From assembly GCA_023441255.1 (NCBI GenBank), contig JAEZPW010000326.1, positions 1-19,674 of the forward strand: a stretch of DNA of 19,674 nucleotides. The letters run 5' to 3'. The stretch comes from Acidobacteriota bacterium. GTDB taxonomy: Bacteria > Acidobacteriota > Terriglobia > Terriglobales > Acidobacteriaceae. The stretch's first letter is position 1. Each line of letters starts with the position of its first letter. The translations under genes were made by a program, and so were the position numbers. Shown here piece by piece: positions 8,174 to 17,369 of this stretch. The notes beneath the pieces were generated by a model that searched no databases, was not told where the DNA came from, and saw only the letters and a program-made list of their open reading frames with translations.

Positions 8174-8304
8174 GGGAAGATAACTCCTAACTTTTCCGTT
8201 CACCTGTTGGATGCACGGGATAGTCCGAAGTCGCGAAGGATGTGTCCCTACATTCCAGGCGACTATGTTCCGTTAACGCGTGATTACAAGCTGGCCAAGA
8301 ACAG

Positions 8305-9294
8305 TCACCGCGCCTTAGTTGTGTAGTATCCCGTACGATGTCTCGCCTTGTAGCGCTGGTCATCGGCTCCGAGTAACTTCACTTCGATTTTGCGAAAATC
8401 CGAATCGGCCAAGCGTCTCGACGGGTAATACGCCAACAGGTACTGGGTTCGGAGTTCGTCACTGATTTGCCTGAAGGCTTTGTCGAGACCATCCAACGAA
8501 GTTGCGTAATAGTACTTCCCACCGGTTTCGTGCGAGATCTGCATGAGCGCGTGCTCGCCACCAACATCACGGCCGGCATCGCTCGCGATAGGCACCACAA
8601 TGATGCTGTACACGATCGCTTCCGCCTGCTGTGCGGCGCGCAGCGCTTCCTGGTAGTTCACGCTGCTCACGGTATCGCCGCCATCTGTGATAACCACCAT
8701 CACCTTTCGCCCCTGGCGACGCTCCAGGGCCTCCGCCCCGAGGTACACAGCGTCGTACATCGCCGTTGCGGCGCCCGATTGGACCCTGTCAATGCCACGA
8801 TCTATGCGCTTCAGGTCCGGCGTGAATGGCACTATTTCATTCACTACTTCGCTGAATTGGTACAGCGCCAGCGCATCGATAGGCCGCAGTATGGAATGCG
8901 TGAACCTGCGCGCTGACTCCAGTTCCAGCTTCAGATCTTTTCTCGTGCTCAGGCTGGCGTCGACCGCCAGCACGATCGACAACGGCAGTTCCGACTCGCG
9001 GTCGAATACGGCGATCCGTTGTGGCATCCCGTCCTCGAGCACTTGAAAGTTGTCCTTCGTGAGGTTCGCAACCGGCGCTCCGTTCTGGTCCTGCACCGTG
9101 ACGAACACGTTCACCAGCTTCACATCCACCTTGAACGTGGTGGACGGCTCTTCACGTGGCGCTTGAGGTGCATCAACGGGCGACGACTGATCCGTTGAAT
9201 GGTTTTGACCGAAGCTTATGGCAGTCAGCACTCCGACTGCGAGCACAATTTTGAACAACGACCTGAACTGGTGAATAAACCGGTGAGCGCTCAT
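8305..9294 (-). CDS. Secreted VWA-domain protein (acidobacterial VWFA-related family)
   Basis: A 329-residue protein starting at the ATG at 9294, whose ATGA overlaps the stop codon of the MoaD-MoaE gene, implying translational coupling. Residues 1-29 are a signal peptide or anchor (LFKIVLAVGVLTAISFG). A beta-rich region (54-100) with VDVKLVNVFVTVQDQNG and DNFQVLEDG precedes a von Willebrand A domain with a complete MIDAS: D112-x-S114-x-S116, T177 (GAATAMYD) and D204 (VITDGGD), so metal-dependent ligand binding is expected. The C-terminus (QYLLAYYPSR, YKARHRTGYY) is typical of the VWFA-related family expanded in Acidobacteria. The function of this family is not established; the link to molybdopterin synthase may be only positional. 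Confidence 0.88.
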   Translation of the reverse strand: MSAHRFIHQFRSLFKIVLAVGVLTAISFGQNHSTDQSSPVDAPQAPREEPSTTFKVDVKLVNVFVTVQDQNGAPVANLTKDNFQVLEDGMPQRIAVFDRESELPLSIVLAVDASLSTRKDLKLELESARRFTHSILRPIDALALYQFSEVVNEIVPFTPDLKRIDRGIDRVQSGAATAMYDAVYLGAEALERRQGRKVMVVITDGGDTVSSVNYQEALRAAQQAEAIVYSIIVVPIASDAGRDVGGEHALMQISHETGGKYYYATSLDGLDKAFRQISDELRTQYLLAYYPSRRLADSDFRKIEVKLLGADDQRYKARHRTGYYTTKAR

Positions 9295-10007
9295 TCGCCG
9301 GACCCACCGGGCGCTCGCAGCTCTTCCGGGAACGGATCGCCGTCCGCCCACACTGCGCCGTCTTCGAAGTATTCTTTCTTCCATATCGGCACGGTCTTTT
9401 TCAATGTGTCGATGAGCCAGCGGCAAGCCTCAAACCCGGCCGCTCGATGCGGCGCCGCTACTGCGATCAGTACGCTGGTTTCACCTACCTGCAACCGCCC
9501 GACGCGGTGAACGATTCGAGCGTCCCCGATGGCGAACTTCTGCCTCGCCTCCGCCAAAAGCGACTCCAGTTTCGTGAGCGCCATCGGTTCGTAAGCCTCA
9601 TAGTCCAGATACAAGGTGCGTCTGCCGCGTGTGTTGTCCCGCACCACTCCTTCAAACACCACTACAGCGCCAACGTCGCGGTGCGTTAGCACATTCAGGA
9701 CGCTTCGGCTATCAATCTGGTCAGGGACGATCTCAGCGCTGAACGGAGAGGATGAACTTCCGTTACCTCCGCTGACGGGCGGGAGTACGGCGACCTCATC
9801 CCCGTCCCGCAACACGGTCTCGGCACTCGCATATTCTCTGTTCACGGCCACTGCAAGCGACTTCTCGTATTCCGAAAAGCGGCCGACAGAGGCGCGCAGA
9901 TGTGTCAACACGTCAGCCACCCTGCCGTCTGCAGGCAGATCAAGCACATCCGATGCTCGCCCTGTCATTTCCTTGAGCATCCCGAAGAACAAAACTCGCA
10001 CCCGCAT
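9291..10007 (-). CDS. MoaD-MoaE fusion, molybdopterin synthase
   Basis: A 238-residue fusion of both molybdopterin synthase subunits. Residues 1-81 are MoaD, a ubiquitin-like sulfur carrier (MRVRVLFFGMLKEMTGR, ending VLPPVSGG). After a Ser/Gly linker, residues about 92-238 are MoaE, with VVVFEGVVRDNTRG, the HRVG motif and LKKTVPIWKKEYF; K203 and K210 align by spacing with the active-site lysines of E. coli MoaE. The complex adds two sulfurs to precursor Z (cPMP) to make molybdopterin. The MoaD Gly-Gly must be a free C-terminus to be thiocarboxylated, but here it is internal (80-81), so cleavage after it would be needed, as known for mycobacterial MoaX fusions. The ATG at 10007 begins directly at the MoaD fold; no good Shine-Dalgarno sequence is visible. 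No other moa gene is in the window. Confidence 0.9.
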   Translation of the reverse strand: MRVRVLFFGMLKEMTGRASDVLDLPADGRVADVLTHLRASVGRFSEYEKSLAVAVNREYASAETVLRDGDEVAVLPPVSGGNGSSSSPFSAEIVPDQIDSRSVLNVLTHRDVGAVVVFEGVVRDNTRGRRTLYLDYEAYEPMALTKLESLLAEARQKFAIGDARIVHRVGRLQVGETSVLIAVAAPHRAAGFEACRWLIDTLKKTVPIWKKEYFEDGAVWADGDPFPEELRAPGGSGE

Positions 10008-10021
10008 GAGATAAGAATACA

Positions 10022-10035
10022 GCACGGGTCCGTGC
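10022..10035. promoter_or_regulatory. Palindrome between moaDE fusion and MFS gene
   Basis: GCACGG-GT-CCGTGC is a perfect 6-bp inverted repeat with a 2-nt centre. It lies in a 50-bp divergent gap, 14 nt from the moaDE start and 22 nt from the MFS start, so a bound protein could affect both genes. It could equally form a hairpin in either leader. Regulatory role is inferred. Confidence 0.35.
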
Positions 10036-10057
10036 AGATATGGCAATCTAGTCTGGG

Positions 10058-11305
10058 ATGCCCCAAGTCACAGACTCACGGCACACGGCGCGCGCCGCTT
10101 TTGCCTACCGCGATTTCACGCTGTTCCAGGCAGCCAGATTCCTGATCGTCCTTGCGGCTGAAATGCAGTCCGTCGCCGTGGGCTGGCAGGTCTATGAACT
10201 TACGCATCGTCCTTTGGATCTGGGCCTGGTCGGCCTGGCCCAGTTTTTACCCGGCATTCTTCTATTCCTGGTAGCGGGCCATACGGCCGACCGCGTCGAT
10301 CGAAGAAAAATCATAAGCTTCTGCTACGGCGGATTTGCCATCTGTGCGGCGCTTCTGCTCACGATAACGCTTCGCGGAGGAACTTCCGTATATCCCATCT
10401 ATGTGACGCTTCTGCTCCTCGGAATCGTAAGGTCGTTCAACGGTCCGGCCGGGCAATCTCTCCTTCCGCAGCTCGTGCCGGAAGAGCATTTCGAAAACGC
10501 CGTTGCATGGGGCGCATCCGTGTTCCAGGCGGCGACCATACTTGGGCCGACCCTCGGTGGTCTGCTTTACGCTGTCGCTCACGGGCCGGGCGCCGTTTAC
10601 GTGCTCGCGCTGCTTTCGTTCGCCTCGGCCTTTGTTGCCGCGCTCCTTATCCGGCCCATTCGTAAGGTGCGGGTGCAGCGGCGTACCAGCCTCCGAACCC
10701 TGCTTGCCGGTTTCGGGTACATCTGGCAGAGCAAGATTATTCTCGGCTCCATATCCCTCGACCTCTTCGCCGTATTGCTTGGCGGTGCCGTCGCCTTGCT
10801 ACCCGTGTACGCGCGAGAAATACTTCACACCGGTCCCTGGGGACTCGGGCTTCTACGCAGCGCTCCGGGCATTGGCGCCGCCGTTACCGCAGTGATGGTC
10901 GCGCACTGGCCCTTGCGGCGACGCGCAGGCGTTACCATGCTGTGGTGTGTGGCAGGATTCGGCATTTTTACGATCGCCTTTGGCTTGTCCCGCAGCCTTG
11001 TGCTGTCGCTCGTGTCACTGCTGCTGGTCGGCGCAACTGATATGGTCAGCGTGATCGTCCGAGGAACACTGGTGCAGCTCGCCACCCCCGATGAAATGCG
11101 AGGACGAGTCAGCGCCGTGAACATGCTCTTCATTGGCGCTTCGAACGAGTTTGGTCAATTCGAGTCCGGCGTCACAGCCCAGTGGCTCGGAGCCGTTCCG
11201 GCGGTCGTGCTGGGCGGCATCGGGACGCTCATTGTGGTCTCTCTCTGGGCGTGGTGGTTCCCTTCCTTGCGGCGGGTCGATGCACTCTCGAGCGTCAGGC
11301 AATAA
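10058..11305 (+). CDS. Major facilitator superfamily exporter (MFS_3/EntS-like)
   Basis: A 415-residue membrane protein with the pattern of 12 hydrophobic segments. The N-terminus (AYRDFTLFQAARFLIVLAAE) and MQSVAVGWQVYELTHRP match the MFS_3/enterobactin-exporter-like branch, and GHTADRVDRRK is the cytoplasmic MFS motif A between segments 2 and 3. Length is normal for the family. The ATG at 10058 follows CTGGG, a weak ribosome-binding site. Transporters of this branch usually export small molecules such as siderophores or drugs using the proton gradient; nothing here identifies the substrate. The gene is divergent from moaDE and convergent with lon. Confidence 0.87.
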   Translation: MPQVTDSRHTARAAFAYRDFTLFQAARFLIVLAAEMQSVAVGWQVYELTHRPLDLGLVGLAQFLPGILLFLVAGHTADRVDRRKIISFCYGGFAICAALLLTITLRGGTSVYPIYVTLLLLGIVRSFNGPAGQSLLPQLVPEEHFENAVAWGASVFQAATILGPTLGGLLYAVAHGPGAVYVLALLSFASAFVAALLIRPIRKVRVQRRTSLRTLLAGFGYIWQSKIILGSISLDLFAVLLGGAVALLPVYAREILHTGPWGLGLLRSAPGIGAAVTAVMVAHWPLRRRAGVTMLWCVAGFGIFTIAFGLSRSLVLSLVSLLLVGATDMVSVIVRGTLVQLATPDEMRGRVSAVNMLFIGASNEFGQFESGVTAQWLGAVPAVVLGGIGTLIVVSLWAWWFPSLRRVDALSSVRQ

Positions 11306-11335
11306 AGAACAAGGCCGCCCGTGCTGAGCGGCCTT
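11300..11335 (-). terminator. Terminator between MFS gene and lon
   Basis: An 8-bp perfect stem AAGGCCGC/GCGGCCTT (11311-11318 with 11328-11335) and 9-nt loop. Read on the minus strand it is followed by TTGTTCTTTATT, so it ends lon transcription 28 nt after the lon stop. On the plus strand it lies 5 nt after the MFS stop but has a poor T-tail; it may work in both directions. Confidence 0.75.
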
Positions 11336-11362
11336 GAATCGTAATTCGCAACTGCCAGCAGG

Positions 11363-13798
<2,436 letters not shown>

Positions 13799-13877
13799 AT
13801 GATTCCTTGAGCGTGATTAACTCAACCTTTTGATGACGCCGATGATATTTCCGATTCACCCCGCCGCTGCGGCGCGG

Positions 13878-13906
13878 ATTGTAATTGATGCCGCGCAAAC
13901 CTTCAA
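13878..13906 (-). promoter_or_regulatory. sigma70-type promoter of lon
   Basis: On the minus strand TTGAAG (13906-13901), exactly 17 nt, and TACAAT (13883-13878) precede lon. Expected start near 13871 gives a leader of about 72 nt. The -35 box begins 3 nt after the ugd stop codon. Confidence 0.75.
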
Positions 13907-13909
13907 TTC

Positions 13910-15319
13910 TCACGGAGTGTTCGCGGAGTGACTTGCCATGGTTTCCTGGCGTGGTACGACGTCCGGCCGCCCCATGCTCAGATATATGAACCCGCACCGC
14001 TGCATGGCCTCAGGCGAGTACAGGTTTCTACCATCGATAACAATCGGGTACCGCAGCAATTCCTTTATTTTCTGCAGTTCGAGTCGTTTAAATTCAGTCC
14101 ATTCGGTCAGGATCAGCAGCGCATCGGCGTTCTTTGCCGCTTCATAGGCGGTATCGACGAATTCGACACGGGAATCAGAAAAAACTTCGGCGGCACGCTT
14201 CGTGGCTGCCGGATCGTACGCGGTCACCCTGCAGCCCTCCGCCAGAAGGCTCCTGACGATCGCGATGGCTGGCGACTCGCGTATGTCGTCGGTTCCATCC
14301 TTGAACGCCAGCCCGAGCACGCCCAGGTGCTTTCCACGCAACGTCCACAGTGCTGTTCGGACTTTGCGGATGAAGCGCTGACGCTGGTCTTCATTTATAT
14401 GCATCACCTCGTCAAGCAGGCGAAATTCATACCCGAACTCACGTGCCACGGAGCGAAATGCCGAGACGTCCTTCGGAAAACAGGACCCGCCGTACCCTAT
14501 GCCGGGAAAGAGGAATCGGTTGCCAATACGTGGGTCAGAACCGACTCCGGAACGAACTTCCTCTACGTCCGCGCCGACGGCCTCGCAGACGTTCGAGACA
14601 GCGTTGATGAACGAAATCTTTAGCGCAAGAAACGCATTCGAGGCATGCTTGATCAGTTCCGCGCTGCGGGAACTTGTAACTATCAGGCGCGCAGGCCCGG
14701 AGGCGTCGACTCCGGCAGGTGGAGGCACGGCCGCAGCCTTGTAATACGTACCGTCGGTCAGGGGTTTATATATTGCGCGGAGCAGTTCCGTGCCTCGTGG
14801 GGAATCTGACCCGATCACGATGCGATCCGGATAGAGGAAGTCTGAGACCGCAGTGCCCTCCCTCAGAAACTCTGGATTCGAGGCAACATCGAAAGCGCCC
14901 TTCGGAGCGCCATTCAGTAACATCACTTTGCGCACCCACTCGCTGGTATAGACCGGGACAGTGCTCTTTCCCACCACCAGTTTGTACTCGCCTACAGCAG
15001 CCGCAATGTCACGCGCCACGGATTCGACGTACGAGAGGTCCGCTTCGCCGCTCTCCATCGGAGGCGTACCCACAGCGATGAACACCACTTCGCTCCCTTG
15101 CACCGCCGCCGCCGTGTTATCTGAAAACTGAATTCCCCTCCCTCGATGTTTGTCCATCAGCTCAGGAAGGTGCTTTTCATGTATGGGAACTTCGCCGGCT
15201 TTCAGGGCGGCAAATCGGGTCGGGTCGTTGTCTACCAACGTGACCTGATGGCCGATTTCCGCAAAACAGACGCCTGCAACTAACCCGACGTACCCAGATC
15301 CAATAACCGCAATGCGCAT
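13910..15319 (-). CDS. UDP-glucose 6-dehydrogenase family protein
   Basis: A 469-residue nucleotide-sugar dehydrogenase. It oxidises UDP-glucose to UDP-glucuronate with two NAD+, supplying exopolysaccharide or capsule synthesis. The ATG at 15319 starts at the Rossmann fold (MRIAVIGSGYVGLVAG), with TTGGA 10 nt upstream; a longer frame to 15346 adds nothing family-like. Further signatures are VGTPPMESGEADLSYV, SNPEFLREGTA, the helical dimer region ELIKHASNAFLALKISF, the catalytic cysteine C280 in GYGGSCFPKDV, and C-terminal LGLAFKDGTDDIRESPA. The motifs fit the UDP-glucose branch (Ugd/TuaD/RkpK) best, but UDP-ManNAc and GDP-mannose dehydrogenases are close relatives. No other sugar gene is adjacent. 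Confidence 0.93.
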   Translation of the reverse strand: MRIAVIGSGYVGLVAGVCFAEIGHQVTLVDNDPTRFAALKAGEVPIHEKHLPELMDKHRGRGIQFSDNTAAAVQGSEVVFIAVGTPPMESGEADLSYVESVARDIAAAVGEYKLVVGKSTVPVYTSEWVRKVMLLNGAPKGAFDVASNPEFLREGTAVSDFLYPDRIVIGSDSPRGTELLRAIYKPLTDGTYYKAAAVPPPAGVDASGPARLIVTSSRSAELIKHASNAFLALKISFINAVSNVCEAVGADVEEVRSGVGSDPRIGNRFLFPGIGYGGSCFPKDVSAFRSVAREFGYEFRLLDEVMHINEDQRQRFIRKVRTALWTLRGKHLGVLGLAFKDGTDDIRESPAIAIVRSLLAEGCRVTAYDPAATKRAAEVFSDSRVEFVDTAYEAAKNADALLILTEWTEFKRLELQKIKELLRYPIVIDGRNLYSPEAMQRCGFIYLSMGRPDVVPRQETMASHSANTP

Positions 15320-15357
15320 ATTTGATGATTCCAAAAGAGAGTCCAAAATCGCAGTTC

Positions 15358-15386
15358 AGCATACCGCCCGGCACTGCAAACCGCAA
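15358..15386 (-). promoter_or_regulatory. Possible promoter of the nucleotide-sugar dehydrogenase gene
   Basis: On the minus strand TTGCGG, a 17-nt spacer and TATGCT lie about 39-67 nt upstream of the ATG at 15319. The spacing is ideal, the boxes are only moderate matches. Confidence 0.4.
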
Positions 15387-15472
15387 CGCACCTGCCATCA
15401 AGTGCGATGAAAACGACTATGCCTCTTTTCTGATGCCCGGCACGTCTGCCATTTTTCCTATGCCAACTCCGC

Positions 15473-15478
15473 TACAAT
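15473..15478 (+). promoter_or_regulatory. Possible -10 box of the isochorismatase-family gene
   Basis: TACAAT lies 22 nt before the ATG at 15501, giving a very short leader that contains the AGGGGA ribosome-binding site. The -35 region is only T-rich (ATTTTT) and does not match TTGACA. Confidence 0.4.
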
Positions 15479-15500
15479 TAGTCTTTCAGGGGACGACACC

Positions 15501-16100
15501 ATGAACACCGGAACAATCGAACTGGGAACTCAGGCTGGACTCGCGCGACGGCCGCTCGCAGCTGAGGATTGTGCGCTCGTCATCATCGACATACAGCAGA
15601 AGTTGCTCCCGCCAATCTTCAATAAGGAACAGTTGGTCCGCAACTCTCAGTTGCTCATCCGGTTGGCCGGCATTCTCAACATCCCGGTGCTGGTCACCAC
15701 CCAGTACGCCAAGGGACTCGGAGCGACCGTTTCCGAAATTTCCGAATTGCTCCCGCAGGCGGAACAAATGGACAAGTTGGAGTTCAGTTGTTTCGGCAGT
15801 GAGCGCTTCTGTTCCGCATTGAAGAACTTGCCCGGACGGCGCAACACCATGCTCGTCTGCGGCATGGAGGCGCACATCTGCGTGATGCAGACAGTCCTCA
15901 CTGCTCTCGAACAGGGTTACATCGTCCATGTGGCGGCAGACGCGGTAGGCTCTCGTGCGGAATTGAACTGGAAACTCGGACTCGATCGTATGCGCGACGC
16001 TGGGGCGGTCATCTCCTCGACAGAAATGGCAATGTATGAACTACTGCGCGCGTCCGGCACGTCGGCGTTCAAGCAAATGCTCCCCTACATAAAGGGCTGA
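15501..16100 (+). CDS. Isochorismatase-family cysteine hydrolase
   Basis: A 199-residue cytoplasmic hydrolase. The ATG at 15501 is preceded by AGGGGA at about 8 nt. The family's Asp-Lys-Cys triad is visible: D30 in VIIDIQQK, K92 in MDKLEFSCF, and C127 in GMEAHICVMQT. Members hydrolyse isochorismate, nicotinamide, N-carbamoyl amides and similar substrates; the HICVMQT type resembles the YcaC-like and isochorismatase-domain proteins of unknown substrate. The metal-binding D-x-H of nicotinamidases is not evident, so PncA activity is unlikely. The gene is divergent from the nucleotide-sugar dehydrogenase and no siderophore genes are adjacent, so its pathway cannot be stated. Confidence 0.88.
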   Translation: MNTGTIELGTQAGLARRPLAAEDCALVIIDIQQKLLPPIFNKEQLVRNSQLLIRLAGILNIPVLVTTQYAKGLGATVSEISELLPQAEQMDKLEFSCFGSERFCSALKNLPGRRNTMLVCGMEAHICVMQTVLTALEQGYIVHVAADAVGSRAELNWKLGLDRMRDAGAVISSTEMAMYELLRASGTSAFKQMLPYIKG

Positions 16101-16151
16101 CGAACTCACCAGGAAATGCGTCGCTTCGCCGCATGTCGGCGTGATCAGGAC

Positions 16152-16192
16152 AAAACGGAAAAAGGCTCCCGCACTTCGATGCGAGAGCCTTT
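16152..16192 (-). terminator. Intrinsic terminator of secG
   Basis: A 13-bp stem (16161-16173 with 16180-16192, one G-U) around a 6-nt loop. On the minus strand it is followed by TTCCGTTTTG after the stem's own TTT, 14 nt behind the secG stop. It may also stop transcripts of the convergent isochorismatase-family gene. Confidence 0.85.
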
Positions 16193-16205
16193 GAACTTTG
16201 CAGCT

Positions 16206-16574
16206 TTAGTGCTGCTGCGGAGTCGTGGGGTTCGTGGGTGCCGGCTGTCCGGGAGTTCCCTCAGGCGCAGTGGGCTTCTTGGTCCCGGGCGCCTGTTGCG
16301 TCGCGGCGGGCTTCACGCCCTGCAACACCGAATTGGAACCCGTTGTGCGGGCGGCGATGATGGACAGCGTGATCGAAGTGACCATAAAGATCACGGCAGA
16401 CCACGTCGTCGCTTTTCCCAATAGAGTGGCCGCTCCGCGCGGACCGAAAGCCGTCTGGCTGCCCATTCCGCCGAACGCGGCGGCTATGTCCTGTCCCTTG
16501 CCGCTCTGCAGAAGGACCACGATGATAATGAAAAAGCAGACAATTACGTGGACGATTGTGATCAACGTGAGCAT
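16206..16574 (-). CDS. secG: Protein-export membrane protein SecG
   Basis: A 122-residue SecG, the small accessory subunit of the SecYEG translocon that aids SecA-driven export. Two membrane segments flank the conserved cytoplasmic loop: segment 1 at about 3-22 (TIVHVIVCFFIIIVVLLQSG), then GKGQDIAAAFGGMGSQTAFG, and segment 2 at about 55-75. The C-terminus (85-122) is a Pro/Thr/Gln-rich tail, as often seen in this phylum. The ATG at 16574 is at the start of segment 1; the Shine-Dalgarno is poor (GAGCGG) and a TGGCGC/GCGCCA hairpin lies 17 nt upstream. It is 125 nt downstream of tRNA-Leu with no terminator between, so a shared transcript is likely. Confidence 0.95.
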   Translation of the reverse strand: MLTLITIVHVIVCFFIIIVVLLQSGKGQDIAAAFGGMGSQTAFGPRGAATLLGKATTWSAVIFMVTSITLSIIAARTTGSNSVLQGVKPAATQQAPGTKKPTAPEGTPGQPAPTNPTTPQQH

Positions 16575-16591
16575 GAACTGTGTGACCGCTC

Positions 16592-16607
16592 TGGCGCCCT
16601 CGCGCCA
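16592..16607 (-). promoter_or_regulatory. Hairpin in the secG leader
   Basis: A 6-bp GC-rich stem, TGGCGC/GCGCCA with a 4-nt loop, sits 17 nt upstream of the secG ATG. It is not followed by T residues, so it is not a terminator; it could affect RNA processing or ribosome access. Confidence 0.3.
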
Positions 16608-16699
16608 AACCCTTCCTGGTGTTCACTTTCGGGGATGCGCAGAACCGTCCTCTACTCCGCTTCGCTCCGGTTCAAGGTTGCAAAGGGAAAGAAGAACGA

Positions 16700-16784
16700 T
16701 GGTGCGGAAGGCGGGACTTGAACCCGCATGCCTCTCGGCGCCACCCCCTCAAGATGGTGTGTCTGCCAATTCCACCACTTCCGC
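16700..16784 (-). tRNA. tRNA-Leu (anticodon GAG)
   Basis: An 85-nt class II tRNA with encoded CCA. The acceptor stem is GCGGAAG/CTTCCGC and the anticodon stem CCATC/GGTGG (one G-U) holds the loop TTGAGGG, giving anticodon GAG (reads CUC/CUU). A long variable arm (GGCGCC...GAGAGGC) and the T arm GGGTTCAAGTCCC fit leucine. It lies upstream of secG on the same strand. Confidence 0.95.
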
Positions 16785-16816
16785 ACTGACCCAAAAGGGA
16801 TTCTTGAGGCACTCCG

Positions 16817-16825
16817 ATTATAACA
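16817..16825 (-). promoter_or_regulatory. Extended -10 promoter of tRNA-Leu
   Basis: On the minus strand TGTTATAAT is a perfect TGnTATAAT extended -10 element. The expected start near 16810 gives a leader of about 26 nt before the tRNA. The -35 region is weak, as is usual for extended -10 promoters. It may also drive secG. Confidence 0.75.
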
Positions 16826-16994
16826 AAAGACCCGCGCGTTAGAAGCCCAGATTGACACAATTTGGGTGCTTCCTCGAGTTCGATCCGGCTTGCGCACAAC
16901 AGCACATTCTTCGGATTCATCCAAATCCCATCCACTCCGTCATTAGCAGAAAGCTCGCGGCATATTCATGCCCGAGCAGTCACAAGGAGATTGA

Positions 16995-17303
16995 ATGAAG
17001 AAAGTCGCACTCATGCTGCTCGCTGCCAGCTTGTCCCTTCCGATGTACTCTGTCGCGCAGTCCTCGGACAATGCTCAGAACGAGAAGGAAACGACTACGA
17101 CCACAACCACCACCCAGAGTTCCTCGCCAGATAACAAAGGTGTCAAAGATGACGTCAAGGAAGCTGGCCACGCCACGAAGAAGGCCGCCAACAAGAGCTA
17201 TCACAAAACGAAGAAAGGCGTGAAAAAAGGCGTCAGCAAGGGAGCCGAGAAGACCGGCGATGCCGCTGACAAGGTGCAGGACAAGACGCAACCGCCGCAG
17301 TAA
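16995..17303 (+). CDS. Small secreted lysine-rich protein
   Basis: A 102-residue protein with AAGGAG 5 nt before its ATG, one of the best ribosome-binding sites in the window. Residues 1-21 are a signal peptide (KKVALMLLAASLSLP, cleavage SVA/Q). The mature part begins with an acidic/polar stretch, an eight-threonine run (33-40), then a highly basic region with repeated KKGVKKGVSKGAEK-like units and A/T/D-rich helices (DDVKEAGHATKKAANK). There are no cysteines and no catalytic motif. Composition resembles LEA-like or periplasmic stress proteins, and similar short lysine-repeat exported proteins are seen in Acidobacteria from memory, but no named family is recognised. It lies alone on the plus strand between tRNA-Leu and tpiA; its function is unknown. 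Confidence 0.8.
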   Translation: MKKVALMLLAASLSLPMYSVAQSSDNAQNEKETTTTTTTTQSSSPDNKGVKDDVKEAGHATKKAANKSYHKTKKGVKKGVSKGAEKTGDAADKVQDKTQPPQ

Positions 17304-17317
17304 CAAGCCCAAGTCTG

Positions 17318-17352
17318 GGGTGCCGCACCCTTCCCCCAAGGGGGAGGGTGCG
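17318..17352. repeat. Strong GC-rich inverted repeat between convergent genes
   Basis: CGCACCC-TTCCCCC (17324-17337) pairs with GGGGG-A-GGGTGCG (17340-17352), with a small internal mismatch. GGGTG at 17318-17322 can alternatively pair with CACCC at 17326-17330. It lies 15 nt after the small secreted gene and 18 nt before the tpiA stop, so it may end transcription in both directions, although no T-run follows on either strand. It also has the look of a dispersed genomic hairpin repeat. Confidence 0.45.
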
Positions 17353-17369
17353 ATTCACTCCGTATCCAG

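Noticed and set aside
13799..13900. Heat-shock control of lon (CIRCE or sigma32-type promoter)
   Set aside because: No CIRCE inverted repeat and no sigma32-like boxes were seen; the visible promoter is of the ordinary sigma70 type.
13928..14623. 231-residue plus-strand frame inside the nucleotide-sugar dehydrogenase gene
   Set aside because: Antisense shadow of a gene with full catalytic motifs; no domain, no ribosome-binding site.
16225..16842. 205-residue plus-strand frame containing GLEPACLSA
   Set aside because: It runs antisense through secG and tRNA-Leu; the peptide is the tRNA read backwards, and no start signal is present.
17096..17119. Thr-codon run as a possible slippage or phase-variation tract
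   Set aside because: The eight threonines use mixed codons (ACG, ACT, ACC, ACA), so there is no pure repeat long enough to slip readily.
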